Source: Brevundimonas sp. EYE_349
Lineage (GTDB): Bacteria > Pseudomonadota > Alphaproteobacteria > Caulobacterales > Caulobacteraceae
NCBI RefSeq assembly: GCF_023147505.1
Contig: NZ_JAHXPB010000010.1
Span: forward strand, 1 to 64,000
DNA length: 64,000 nt
Direction of reading: 5' to 3'
Shown here: in pieces, positions 46,171-52,902 of the stretch
Position numbering within the stretch: the stretch's first letter is position 1
Layout of the letters: the number at the start of each line of letters is the position of its first letter
Notes under the pieces: model-generated
What the model saw: the letters and a program-made list of their open reading frames with translations, nothing else
What the model was told of the DNA's origin: nothing
Database searches by the model: none
Translations under genes and position numbers: made by a program

Positions 46171-47394
46171 ATGGATCGGCGCCTTATGCTTCGCACGGGG
46201 CTGGCGGCTGTGGCCGGATCGATGATGAGCGGCGCCGCCTGGGCGGTCGAACCCGATCATGATGTCACATTCGTCAGTGATTTCGACGAGTTGTGGGAGA
46301 CGCTGCGCGATCGGTACTGCTTCTTCTCGGAAAAGCGCACCGACTGGGACCGCGTGCGTGCTTTCTACCGGCCCCTCGCGCGACAGGCGCAATCCCAAGA
46401 GGCCTTCGCCGAAGTCCTGCGCTGCACCCTGGCTGAGCTTTACGATCCCCACACCGCGCTGGCCGACCCGCCCGCGGGCTCGCAACGGTTGCCGATCTCC
46501 GATCTGATCACAGAATGGCGCAACGGACAGGCCGTGATCATCGCGATTGCGTCCGACAGCGCGGCCGAAGCGGCTGGACTGAAGCTGGACGACGTCATCC
46601 TGTCCGCTGACGACCGCGCCATTTCGACCCTGGCTCAGGGTCTGCTGCCCCGATGTCTGACCCGGCCAGATCCGGCGGCGCGGGCTTACGCCCTCAACAG
46701 CGCCGTGGCGGGTCTTCGTGGCCAGCCGCGCCGTTACCGCGTGGCCCCAGGTGCGGCGGAACCGCGCGAGGTCGTCCTTCCGATCCGCCAGTCCTCGCCT
46801 AAACCCAATGTCGATTGGCGACGACTGGAGGAAGGCGCGGGTTATATCGCCATCCGCAGCTTCGCCGACGACGCCGTGACGGAAAGCTTCGACGAGGCGC
46901 TAGCAGAACTTCGAGACGCGCCGGGCCTGATCATCGACGTACGTGACAACGGCGGCGGCGACACGGCGGTAGCGCGCCCGATCATGGGTCGGTTCATCAC
47001 CGAGACGAAACCCTATGCCCGGATGCGACGCCGGGAAGGGCGGGGCCTCAGCGACTTCTGGACCGAGACCGTCGAGCCGCGCGGTCCATTCACCTACACC
47101 CGGCCGGTCGTCGTGCTGACCAACCATTGGAGCGGCAGCATGGCCGAGGGTTTCCCTATGGGAATGCGGGGCCTGGGTCGCGCGACGATCGTCGGAACCC
47201 CGATGATGGGACTGGGCGCAGCGGTCTTTCCCATCACCCTCGACCGCACAGGCCTCAAGGCCCAGTATTCCGCAGAGCCCGTCTATGACATGCAGAATCG
47301 GCCCCGCTGGCTGATGCAGCCGGACATCGTCGTGCTGGACGGGGCGGATATTCTGGCGGCGGGGCGTCGCGTCCTGGCCGCCGCGACCGCCTAG
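46171..47394 (+). CDS. S41-like (C-terminal processing protease type) exported protein
   Basis: An exported 407-residue protein. Signal peptide with a twin-arginine-like start ('MDRRLMLRTGLAAVAG') and 'GAAWA' cleavage. A short PDZ-like part precedes the S41 core, which has 'GLIIDVRDNGGGDTAVARPI' and the nucleophile region 'NHWSGSMAEGFPMGMRGLG'. The Lys expected in 'G-x-x-T-x-G-K-G' reads 'GTPMMGLGAAVF' here, so activity may be lost or use another base. The ATG at 46171 follows an AGGGAG ribosome site. Its stop overlaps the stop of the convergent hydrolase within a CTAG. Confidence 0.85.
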   Translation: MDRRLMLRTGLAAVAGSMMSGAAWAVEPDHDVTFVSDFDELWETLRDRYCFFSEKRTDWDRVRAFYRPLARQAQSQEAFAEVLRCTLAELYDPHTALADPPAGSQRLPISDLITEWRNGQAVIIAIASDSAAEAAGLKLDDVILSADDRAISTLAQGLLPRCLTRPDPAARAYALNSAVAGLRGQPRRYRVAPGAAEPREVVLPIRQSSPKPNVDWRRLEEGAGYIAIRSFADDAVTESFDEALAELRDAPGLIIDVRDNGGGDTAVARPIMGRFITETKPYARMRRREGRGLSDFWTETVEPRGPFTYTRPVVVLTNHWSGSMAEGFPMGMRGLGRATIVGTPMMGLGAAVFPITLDRTGLKAQYSAEPVYDMQNRPRWLMQPDIVVLDGADILAAGRRVLAAATA

Positions 47395-48437
47395 AGCGCC
47401 GCCGTCGCGGCCGTGACGTCCAGGGGCCGCGCCGAGGGGTCGACTGCCGCATCCGCCGTCGGCGACACCAGATCGGCCATGGCGTCGAACTCGTTCAGGA
47501 AGACCGCGCGCATATCGTCGGCCTCCATGATGACCTCGTGCTTGGCGCCGGCGACCTCGACATAGCGGCCACGCGGCAGGCGTTTGGCGGCCCAGCGGGT
47601 GGTCTGTTTCCACACCACGTCGTCGGCGTCGGCCTGGACGATGCAGACAGGGGCCCTGACCGCCTTCAGAGCCTTGGGCTTCAGGGCGCGCTCACCGGCA
47701 TCCAGCGCAAAGGCCAGCCAGCCATAGGTCGGTCCGCCGATGGCCAGGTGCGGGCAGGCGAACAACTGCTGACGCCACATCTCGTAGCGGCTGGCGTCCG
47801 AGGTCAGGGCGTCCTCGGCGAAGTTGTGGTCGAACGGATCGTCCGGGTCGCCCAGGATGTAGTCGCCCGCCTGGCCGTGACGGATGTTCCAGCGCACCAC
47901 CAGCTTGACAGACCACATCGACCGCTTGCCGGTCTTGATGCGCAGCATGGGGCTTGACAGGACGGCGCCCGCGAACCGCTCCTCGCCGCCTTCCAGCGTC
48001 AGCAGGTTCAGACAGGCGCCCATCGAATGGCCCACCATGATCCACGGCTTGGGACACTGGGCCTCATAGGTGTTCAACAGGCGATTGTAGTCGTCCAGGA
48101 ACTCCTCGACCGCGCGGGCGTGGCCCTTAAGCCGGTCGGGCAGCAGACGGGCGGACAGGCCCTGACCCCGCCAGTCGTGGGTCAGGACGCACCAGCCCCG
48201 CGCCAGGAAATTGCCGATGACTTCGTAGTATTTCTCGATCGGCTCGGTGCGGCCGGGGCTGAGGACCACGGTGCCGCGCACCTTGTCCGCGCTGAGGTGC
48301 GACGGCGTCCACAGGCCGGCGCGCAGGCGCATTCCGCCCGCGCCGCGAAACCAATCCCCCTTGCCGCCAGGGGGCGGATAGGCGCCGGGCACCCCCATCA
48401 GGGGGGCGTTGGCGGCGAAGGCTTGGGCGCGGTTCAC
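47391..48437 (-). CDS. Alpha/beta hydrolase (PldB/monoacylglycerol-lipase type)
   Basis: Cytoplasmic serine hydrolase of about 348 residues. The nucleophile elbow is 'IMVGHSMGACLNLLTLEGGE'; the oxyanion region is 'VLSPGRTEPIEKYYEVI' and the His is in 'VEVAGAKHEVIMEAD'. Similar to lysophospholipase PldB. It starts with GTG at 48437, whose bases overlap the TGA of the upstream methyltransferase gene, so the two are coupled. No signal peptide, although both neighbours carry one. Confidence 0.85.
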   Translation of the reverse strand: MNRAQAFAANAPLMGVPGAYPPPGGKGDWFRGAGGMRLRAGLWTPSHLSADKVRGTVVLSPGRTEPIEKYYEVIGNFLARGWCVLTHDWRGQGLSARLLPDRLKGHARAVEEFLDDYNRLLNTYEAQCPKPWIMVGHSMGACLNLLTLEGGEERFAGAVLSSPMLRIKTGKRSMWSVKLVVRWNIRHGQAGDYILGDPDDPFDHNFAEDALTSDASRYEMWRQQLFACPHLAIGGPTYGWLAFALDAGERALKPKALKAVRAPVCIVQADADDVVWKQTTRWAAKRLPRGRYVEVAGAKHEVIMEADDMRAVFLNEFDAMADLVSPTADAAVDPSARPLDVTAATAAL

Positions 48438-49360
48438 TCGGGCTTCCTGAACTTCAAGGTCATGCGATCGCTCTCGCCGATCGCCTCGTATTTGGTCCTG
48501 TCGAAGGTCGGATCGGCCGGTTGCCCGCGCGGCGCGGTCAGGCGGGTCGGCGCCAGGGTGTCGACCCCGAACGGATGATCCTTGGTGTCTTTCGGATTGG
48601 CGTTGATCTCGGACGCCTCGACGAAGACGAACCCGGCCTCGGCGGCCAGCTGGCGCACGAAGGCTTCCTGGACGTAGCCGTTGGCCGCCACGGGGTCCTG
48701 ATCCTGCGCCGGCGCCAGACGATGCTGTTCGACCCCAAGGACGCCGCCGGGCCGCAACGCCGCGAAGGCGTCGGCAAAGGCCTTCTCGGCGATCCCTGCC
48801 GCCATCCAGCCATGCAGGGTGCGCATGAACAGGCACAGGTCCGCCGTGCCGGGCGCCGTCACCGGCCCCGAGGCGGCGCCGAACACGCTGAACTGCGGCT
48901 CGCCGTACAGTTTCTTGTCGCTGGAAAAGCGCGTGCGGAAGGCGGCGTTCAGCACCGCCTGCGCCGGATCGGCCGTCGGCCCCTCTGGGAACAGGGCCGC
49001 CACATAGGCGCCGCCGCCGCTGGCCAGATAGGGGGCCAGGATTTCGGTGTACCAGCCTCCGCCCGGCCAGAACTCAACCACCGCCATCTTGGGCTGAAGC
49101 CCATAGAAGCGCAGGGTCTCCATCGGGTGGCGGAAGGCGTCGCGGGCCTTATCCTGGGCCGAGCGCCACGATCCCTGGACCGCCCATTCCAACGACCCTT
49201 CGGGCGGGCCAGAGGGGGCGGGCGGGGCGTTCGGCGCGGCGGGCGCCCTGGGCTCGTCCTTGCGGCCGCAGGCGGCCATGCCGGTCAACGCCATAGCGGT
49301 CACGCCGCTCAGCAGGAACCGACGCGACACGCCGCGCCCCATCGCCTGACCTTCCGCCAT
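48434..49360 (-). CDS. Exported class I methyltransferase-like lipoprotein (COG4798 type)
   Basis: A 308-residue protein with a SAM-methyltransferase fold and an unusual export signal. The N-terminus has twin-arginine 'SRRFLLSGVTAMALTGMAAC' ending in a lipobox Cys. The fold has 'HPMETLRFYGLQPKMAVVEF' and motif I 'VVEFWPGGGWYTEILAPYL', then 'FAALRPGGVLGVEQHRLAP' and the C-terminal 'ESDRMTLKFRKPE'. The start at 49360 has a GGGAG upstream. It is the first gene of a coupled pair with the hydrolase. A paralogue lies 91 bp further upstream. Confidence 0.82.
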   Translation of the reverse strand: MAEGQAMGRGVSRRFLLSGVTAMALTGMAACGRKDEPRAPAAPNAPPAPSGPPEGSLEWAVQGSWRSAQDKARDAFRHPMETLRFYGLQPKMAVVEFWPGGGWYTEILAPYLASGGGAYVAALFPEGPTADPAQAVLNAAFRTRFSSDKKLYGEPQFSVFGAASGPVTAPGTADLCLFMRTLHGWMAAGIAEKAFADAFAALRPGGVLGVEQHRLAPAQDQDPVAANGYVQEAFVRQLAAEAGFVFVEASEINANPKDTKDHPFGVDTLAPTRLTAPRGQPADPTFDRTKYEAIGESDRMTLKFRKPE

Positions 49361-49451
49361 TCCATACTCCCGCAAGGGTGCGGCCCCGCGCCCGACACAC
49401 CCGGCGCATCGGGCTTAATCGGGTTCGCGGGCCGGGTCAAAACGGAACGGC

Positions 49452-50267
49452 CTATTCCGGCTTGCGGAATCGCAGGGTCATCCGATCGCTCTCGCCGATG
49501 GCGTCGAAGGCGGCGCGTTCCTCGGCCGTCAGGGTCCGGCCGGACGGATCGTTGCGGGCCGCCGACTGGCGAATGGGCGGCAGGGTCCAGACGCCGAACG
49601 GGTGGTCGTGATCGTCCTTGGGATTGGCGTTCAGCTCGCTGCGCGCCTCCAGCACGAAGCCGGCGTTGCGCGCCTCGTGGATCACATAGCTTTCGGGCAC
49701 ATAGCCGCTCGAGGCGACCTCTGCGGCTTTCAGGCCCTCGGCGCTGCGGTGCTGTTCGACGGCCAGGACGCCGCCGGGCTTCAGAGCCTTGAAGAAGGCC
49801 TGCAGATAGGGCTGGGTGCGGCCGTCGCGCGCCCAGTTGTGGAAGGCCCGCGCCACCAGGATGAAGTCGGCCTGACCGTCCGCCACGCCCATGCTTTCCA
49901 GCGGTTTGTTGACCGGGACATAGCGCCCGCCGGTCGCGGCCGCATAGGGCTCCAGAATGTGACGCCACCATCTGGCGCCGCCCGGCTCGATCTCGACCAC
50001 CGTCATGCCGGGCGTCAGCCCCCAGAAGGTCAGGGCCTCGTAGGGGTGACGATAGACGTCGCGCGCCCGGTCGGCGGCGGGCCGGGTCTCGGCGGCGACG
50101 GCGGCTTGAAGCGCCGTATCCTCGGCGAAGGTCGGCATGGCGCTGGACAGGGCCGAACGCGGCGGCGTCCAGGCCCCCTCGGTCTGGGACGCCGGCGGCG
50201 CGGTCTGGGCCATCACGGGCGCGGCGGCCGCCGCAAGGGCGAGAAGGCTGAGGGCGGCGAGACGCAT
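49452..50267 (-). CDS. Exported class I methyltransferase-like protein, paralogue of the lipoprotein
   Basis: A 271-residue paralogue of the next gene, with a Sec-type signal peptide ('MRLAALSLLALAAAAAPVMA' then 'QTAPPA') instead of a lipobox. The same marks recur: 'HPYEALTFWGLTPGMTVVEI' and 'EPGGARWWRHILEPYAAATG', 'FKALKPGGVLAVEQHRSAEG', and 'ESDRMTLRFRKPE' at the end. SAM is not normally available in the periplasm, so a methyltransfer role outside the cytoplasm is hard to explain; the proteins might be re-purposed or bind another ligand. ATG at 50267 gives a normal signal peptide. Confidence 0.82.
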   Translation of the reverse strand: MRLAALSLLALAAAAAPVMAQTAPPASQTEGAWTPPRSALSSAMPTFAEDTALQAAVAAETRPAADRARDVYRHPYEALTFWGLTPGMTVVEIEPGGARWWRHILEPYAAATGGRYVPVNKPLESMGVADGQADFILVARAFHNWARDGRTQPYLQAFFKALKPGGVLAVEQHRSAEGLKAAEVASSGYVPESYVIHEARNAGFVLEARSELNANPKDDHDHPFGVWTLPPIRQSAARNDPSGRTLTAEERAAFDAIGESDRMTLRFRKPE

Positions 50268-50375
50268 GGGCGACGATCCTGCTCTAAAGGTCGCTTCTCC
50301 ATAGGCCGCACGGCCTCCGACGCAAATGACGATGGCGCGACGCCGACGATCGGTCGCAGCCTGTCGCGCGCACCC

Positions 50376-50403
50376 CTTGACGCCGCATTCGGGGTTCCCA
50401 TCT
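50376..50403 (+). promoter_or_regulatory. Sigma-32-type heat-shock promoter upstream of hsp20
   Basis: CTTGACG (50376-50382) and CCCATCT (50397-50403) with a 14-bp spacer match the heat-shock consensus CTTGAAA / CCCCATNT well. Transcription would start near 50410 and give a leader of about 125 nt before the Hsp20 start codon. Confidence 0.65.
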
Positions 50404-50440
50404 GATCCATCGAGGGCGCCGATTTCGGGCCCTTCAGACT

Positions 50441-50529
50441 GACGACGCCGGTTTCGGGTCGTCGATCTGATCGCCTGCCGTCCGGGCCAAACCGCCGGGC
50501 GGCTCAACCTTGCTGATCCTCAGGAGGAT
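50441..50529 (+). promoter_or_regulatory. Candidate ROSE-like RNA thermometer in the hsp20 leader
   Basis: The leader folds into successive hairpins: GACGAC/GTCGTC (50441-50463), GCCGTCCGG/CCGGGCGGC (50477-50503, one G-U pair) and, just before the gene, a weak ATCCT/AGGAT stem (50516-50529) that holds the AGGAGG ribosome site (50522-50527). UUGCU (50510-50514) stands before it, as in ROSE elements where UYGCU pairs imperfectly with the ribosome site and melts on heating. Alphaproteobacterial small heat-shock genes commonly carry ROSE. Confidence 0.55.
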
Positions 50530-50533
50530 GCTG

Positions 50534-51001
50534 ATGCGTACCTATGATTTCTCGCCGCTGTACCGTTCGGCCGTCGGCTTCGACCGTCTGGCCAATCTGC
50601 TGGAAAGCGCCTCTCGCGCGACCGGCCAGGACACCGGCTACCCCCCCTACAACATCGAGACGACGGGCGAGAACGCCTATCGCATCGAGATCGCCGTCGC
50701 GGGCTTCACCACCGATGAACTGAACATCGAGGTGAAGGAAAACCTACTGACCGTGACCGGGCGCAAGACCGCCAACGACGACGCCGCTCCGCAGAAGACC
50801 TATCTGCATCGCGGTCTGGCCGAGCGCGACTTCGAGCGCCGGTTCCAGCTGGCCGACTATGTCGTCGTGACCGACGCCGATCTGGTCAACGGCCTGCTGT
50901 CGATTTCGCTGAAGCGCGAACTGCCCGAGGCGCTGAAGCCCCGCCGTATCGAAATCGGCGCCGGCTCGACTTTGATCGAAGGCAAGGCCGAGGCGGCCTA
51001 A
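50534..51001 (+). CDS. Small heat-shock protein, Hsp20/IbpA family
   Basis: ATP-independent chaperone of 155 residues that binds unfolding proteins and forms large oligomers. The alpha-crystallin domain covers about residues 38-130 with '[20 protein letters not shown]', '[15 protein letters not shown]' and '[20 protein letters not shown]'. The short C-terminal tail contains 'KPRRIEIG', the expected I-x-I oligomerisation motif. The ATG at 50534 is preferred to the one at 50528 because AGGAGG lies 6 nt before it. Heat-shock promoter and thermometer-like leader lie upstream; a terminator follows. Confidence 0.92.
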   Translation: MRTYDFSPLYRSAVGFDRLANLLESASRATGQDTGYPPYNIETTGENAYRIEIAVAGFTTDELNIEVKENLLTVTGRKTANDDAAPQKTYLHRGLAERDFERRFQLADYVVVTDADLVNGLLSISLKRELPEALKPRRIEIGAGSTLIEGKAEAA

Positions 51002-51026
51002 GCCGTCTTACCGTAAACTGGGCAGA

Positions 51027-51053
51027 GGGCGGCGTTCGCGCCGCCCTTTTTCT
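51027..51053 (+). terminator. Terminator of the hsp20 gene
   Basis: Stem GGGCGGCG / CGCCGCCC with a short TTCG-containing loop, followed by TTTTTC. Confidence 0.85.
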
Positions 51054-51528
51054 ATGCGGCCAGATGGGCGAAGGCGGCGACGACCTGTTCATAGGCGGGG
51101 CGTTTGAACGGCACGATCAGGTCGCACGCCTCCGACAGATCGCCCCAGCGCCAGGTGTCGAACTCAACCTCCTTGTCGGCGGTCAGATCGATCTCGGTGT
51201 CCTCGCCGGTGAAGCGGAAGGCGAACCACTGCTGCTTCTGGCCCTTGAAGCCGCGCCAGGCCTTGGCGTTGTTCATCGCCTCGGGCGGAAAGTCGTAGCG
51301 GATCCAGTCCGCCGTCCGGTCCAGCAGCTCGACCGAGGTGACGCCTGTCTCCTCGTGCAGCTCGCGCCGCGCCGCCGCCTCCAGGTCCTCGCCCTCGTCC
51401 ACGCCGCCTTGCGGGAACTGCCAGTTATAGGGTCCGGGCGTGGCGTGACGGCGGCCATACCAGACGCGGCCGTCGCGATTGAACAGCACGACCCCGACAT
51501 TGGGGCGATAGGCGGAAAGATCGGACAT
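51052..51528 (-). CDS. rppH: RNA pyrophosphohydrolase (Nudix)
   Basis: Removes pyrophosphate from RNA 5' ends to start mRNA decay. The Nudix box is 'GGVDEGEDLEAAARRELHEE' followed by 'TGV' (about residues 38-60), preceded by 'GPYNWQFPQ'. 'WIRYDFPPEA' and 'GQKQQWFAFRF' fit RppH rather than general Nudix hydrolases. Length 158 residues. The ATG at 51528 overlaps the TAA of the deacetylase gene (TAATG), so it is translationally coupled. Confidence 0.93.
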   Translation of the reverse strand: MSDLSAYRPNVGVVLFNRDGRVWYGRRHATPGPYNWQFPQGGVDEGEDLEAAARRELHEETGVTSVELLDRTADWIRYDFPPEAMNNAKAWRGFKGQKQQWFAFRFTGEDTEIDLTADKEVEFDTWRWGDLSEACDLIVPFKRPAYEQVVAAFAHLAA

Positions 51529-52721
51529 TAGCGGCCGGGCCGCATCGACATGGCTGAAGCGGGCGCCAGTTGCAGGCCGCGCTGGTCCAGGCCGGCCGTC
51601 CAGCGGGCGGCGGCCTCGACCGTCACCGGATAGCTGAAGCCGGTTCCCAGCGCCGAGCCGCGCAGCTTGGCCTGGGCCTCCAGCCCGTTCAGGGCGGCGA
51701 TGATGGCGGCAGGCGACTGGGTGCGGTCGATGACCCGGTCGGCGCTGGCCCGCGACCAGGCGCCGGGTCGACGCTGAAACGACCCGTCGTCCAGGAAGGC
51801 CACGCCCTTCTGGCGCAGCACCGTCAGGAAGGCGTTCATGCCGGTGTCGGAACTTGCGAAACGGTCGCCCAGATAGTTGGTCACGCCGAAATAGCCGGTC
51901 GCGCGGCTCAGCAGCCAATCCATCTTGGCCGCCACGTCGTCGGCGCCGCCGTCGGCCAGCAGCGTATAGGGGCCGGGATCGTTGTCGGGATAGCCGGTCG
52001 GCTCCATCGGCATTTCCAGCATGACCTCATGGCCCTGGGCCCGCGCCTGGTCGATCCAGGATTGCAGGTTCTCCGCATAGGGCACGAAGCTCAGCGTCAC
52101 CTCCGGCGGCAGGCGTTCGATGGCGGCGCGGGTCGTCACCGCGTTCAGCCCCAGCCCGCCCACGATCAGGGCCACGCGCGGCTTGCCGTTCGGACGGAAC
52201 GGTCGGGCATAGGCCTGGGCCGGCACGCGGCCGTCGGGCGCGATCATCGGCAGGGGGCCGTTCGATCCGGGCTGCGACAGGCCCGCGATCGGCGCCTTGA
52301 CCAAGGGCGAGGCTGCATGGAGCGGCGCCGTATAGGCGGCCGGCGCGGACCCCGACACGCTGCCGCCGTCGGGCAGGGTGATGACCGCCTCGCCGTTGGC
52401 CGCCGGATCGCCGCCGCCCGCCAGATTCTGATAAAGCCCCATCGCCCCCATCGAGAAGGCCTCGAACCCGCTAGGGGCCGGGGCGGCCGGGGCGGGCTTG
52501 TCGCGCTCCAGCGCCACATGGGCAGAGGGCGCGCCCGCATTGGGGTCGCCCAGCACGGTCAGAAACAGGGCGCCGGCGCCCAGCAGCAGCAGACCCGCAA
52601 GGCCCGCCGCGACCGGCGGCTTCCTCAGCGCCTCCACGACGGGCTTGAGGCTGGCGCCGTCCCTGACGCGCGGAGCGGCTCCGGCGGCGGCGGCGAGGGC
52701 GGACTGGCGTTTTGCGAACAT
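51528..52721 (-). CDS. Divergent polysaccharide deacetylase family protein
   Basis: About 397 residues with one N-terminal membrane helix (about residues 39-58, 'VAAGLAGLLLLGAGALFLTV') and a large periplasmic part. After a Pro/Ala/Gly-rich linker, the C-terminal domain is the YibQ-like 'divergent polysaccharide deacetylase' fold: 'PRVALIVGGLGLNAVTTRAA', 'VTLSFVPYAENLQSWIDQAR', 'HEVMLEMPMEPTGYP' and 'GSALGTGFSYPVTVEAAARW'. The catalytic metal residues of true deacetylases are not obvious. The ATG at 52721 is chosen over a GTG 6 nt earlier. Co-transcribed with rppH. Confidence 0.85.
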   Translation of the reverse strand: MFAKRQSALAAAAGAAPRVRDGASLKPVVEALRKPPVAAGLAGLLLLGAGALFLTVLGDPNAGAPSAHVALERDKPAPAAPAPSGFEAFSMGAMGLYQNLAGGGDPAANGEAVITLPDGGSVSGSAPAAYTAPLHAASPLVKAPIAGLSQPGSNGPLPMIAPDGRVPAQAYARPFRPNGKPRVALIVGGLGLNAVTTRAAIERLPPEVTLSFVPYAENLQSWIDQARAQGHEVMLEMPMEPTGYPDNDPGPYTLLADGGADDVAAKMDWLLSRATGYFGVTNYLGDRFASSDTGMNAFLTVLRQKGVAFLDDGSFQRRPGAWSRASADRVIDRTQSPAAIIAALNGLEAQAKLRGSALGTGFSYPVTVEAAARWTAGLDQRGLQLAPASAMSMRPGR

Positions 52722-52902
52722 GGGCACGGGCGGGACCGATCTGGACTCCTACGCCCCATCATCGGCGTGCGCCGGTTAAGAAACCCTAACGGCCGGTTCA
52801 CCATGATCGTCTGGTTTCGCCCTTTGACACGGTTCGTGCGTTGACGTGACGGTTTGGCATACTTCACATGCGCATCTCCCCGCCTAAGCCCTGGATTACG
52901 CA

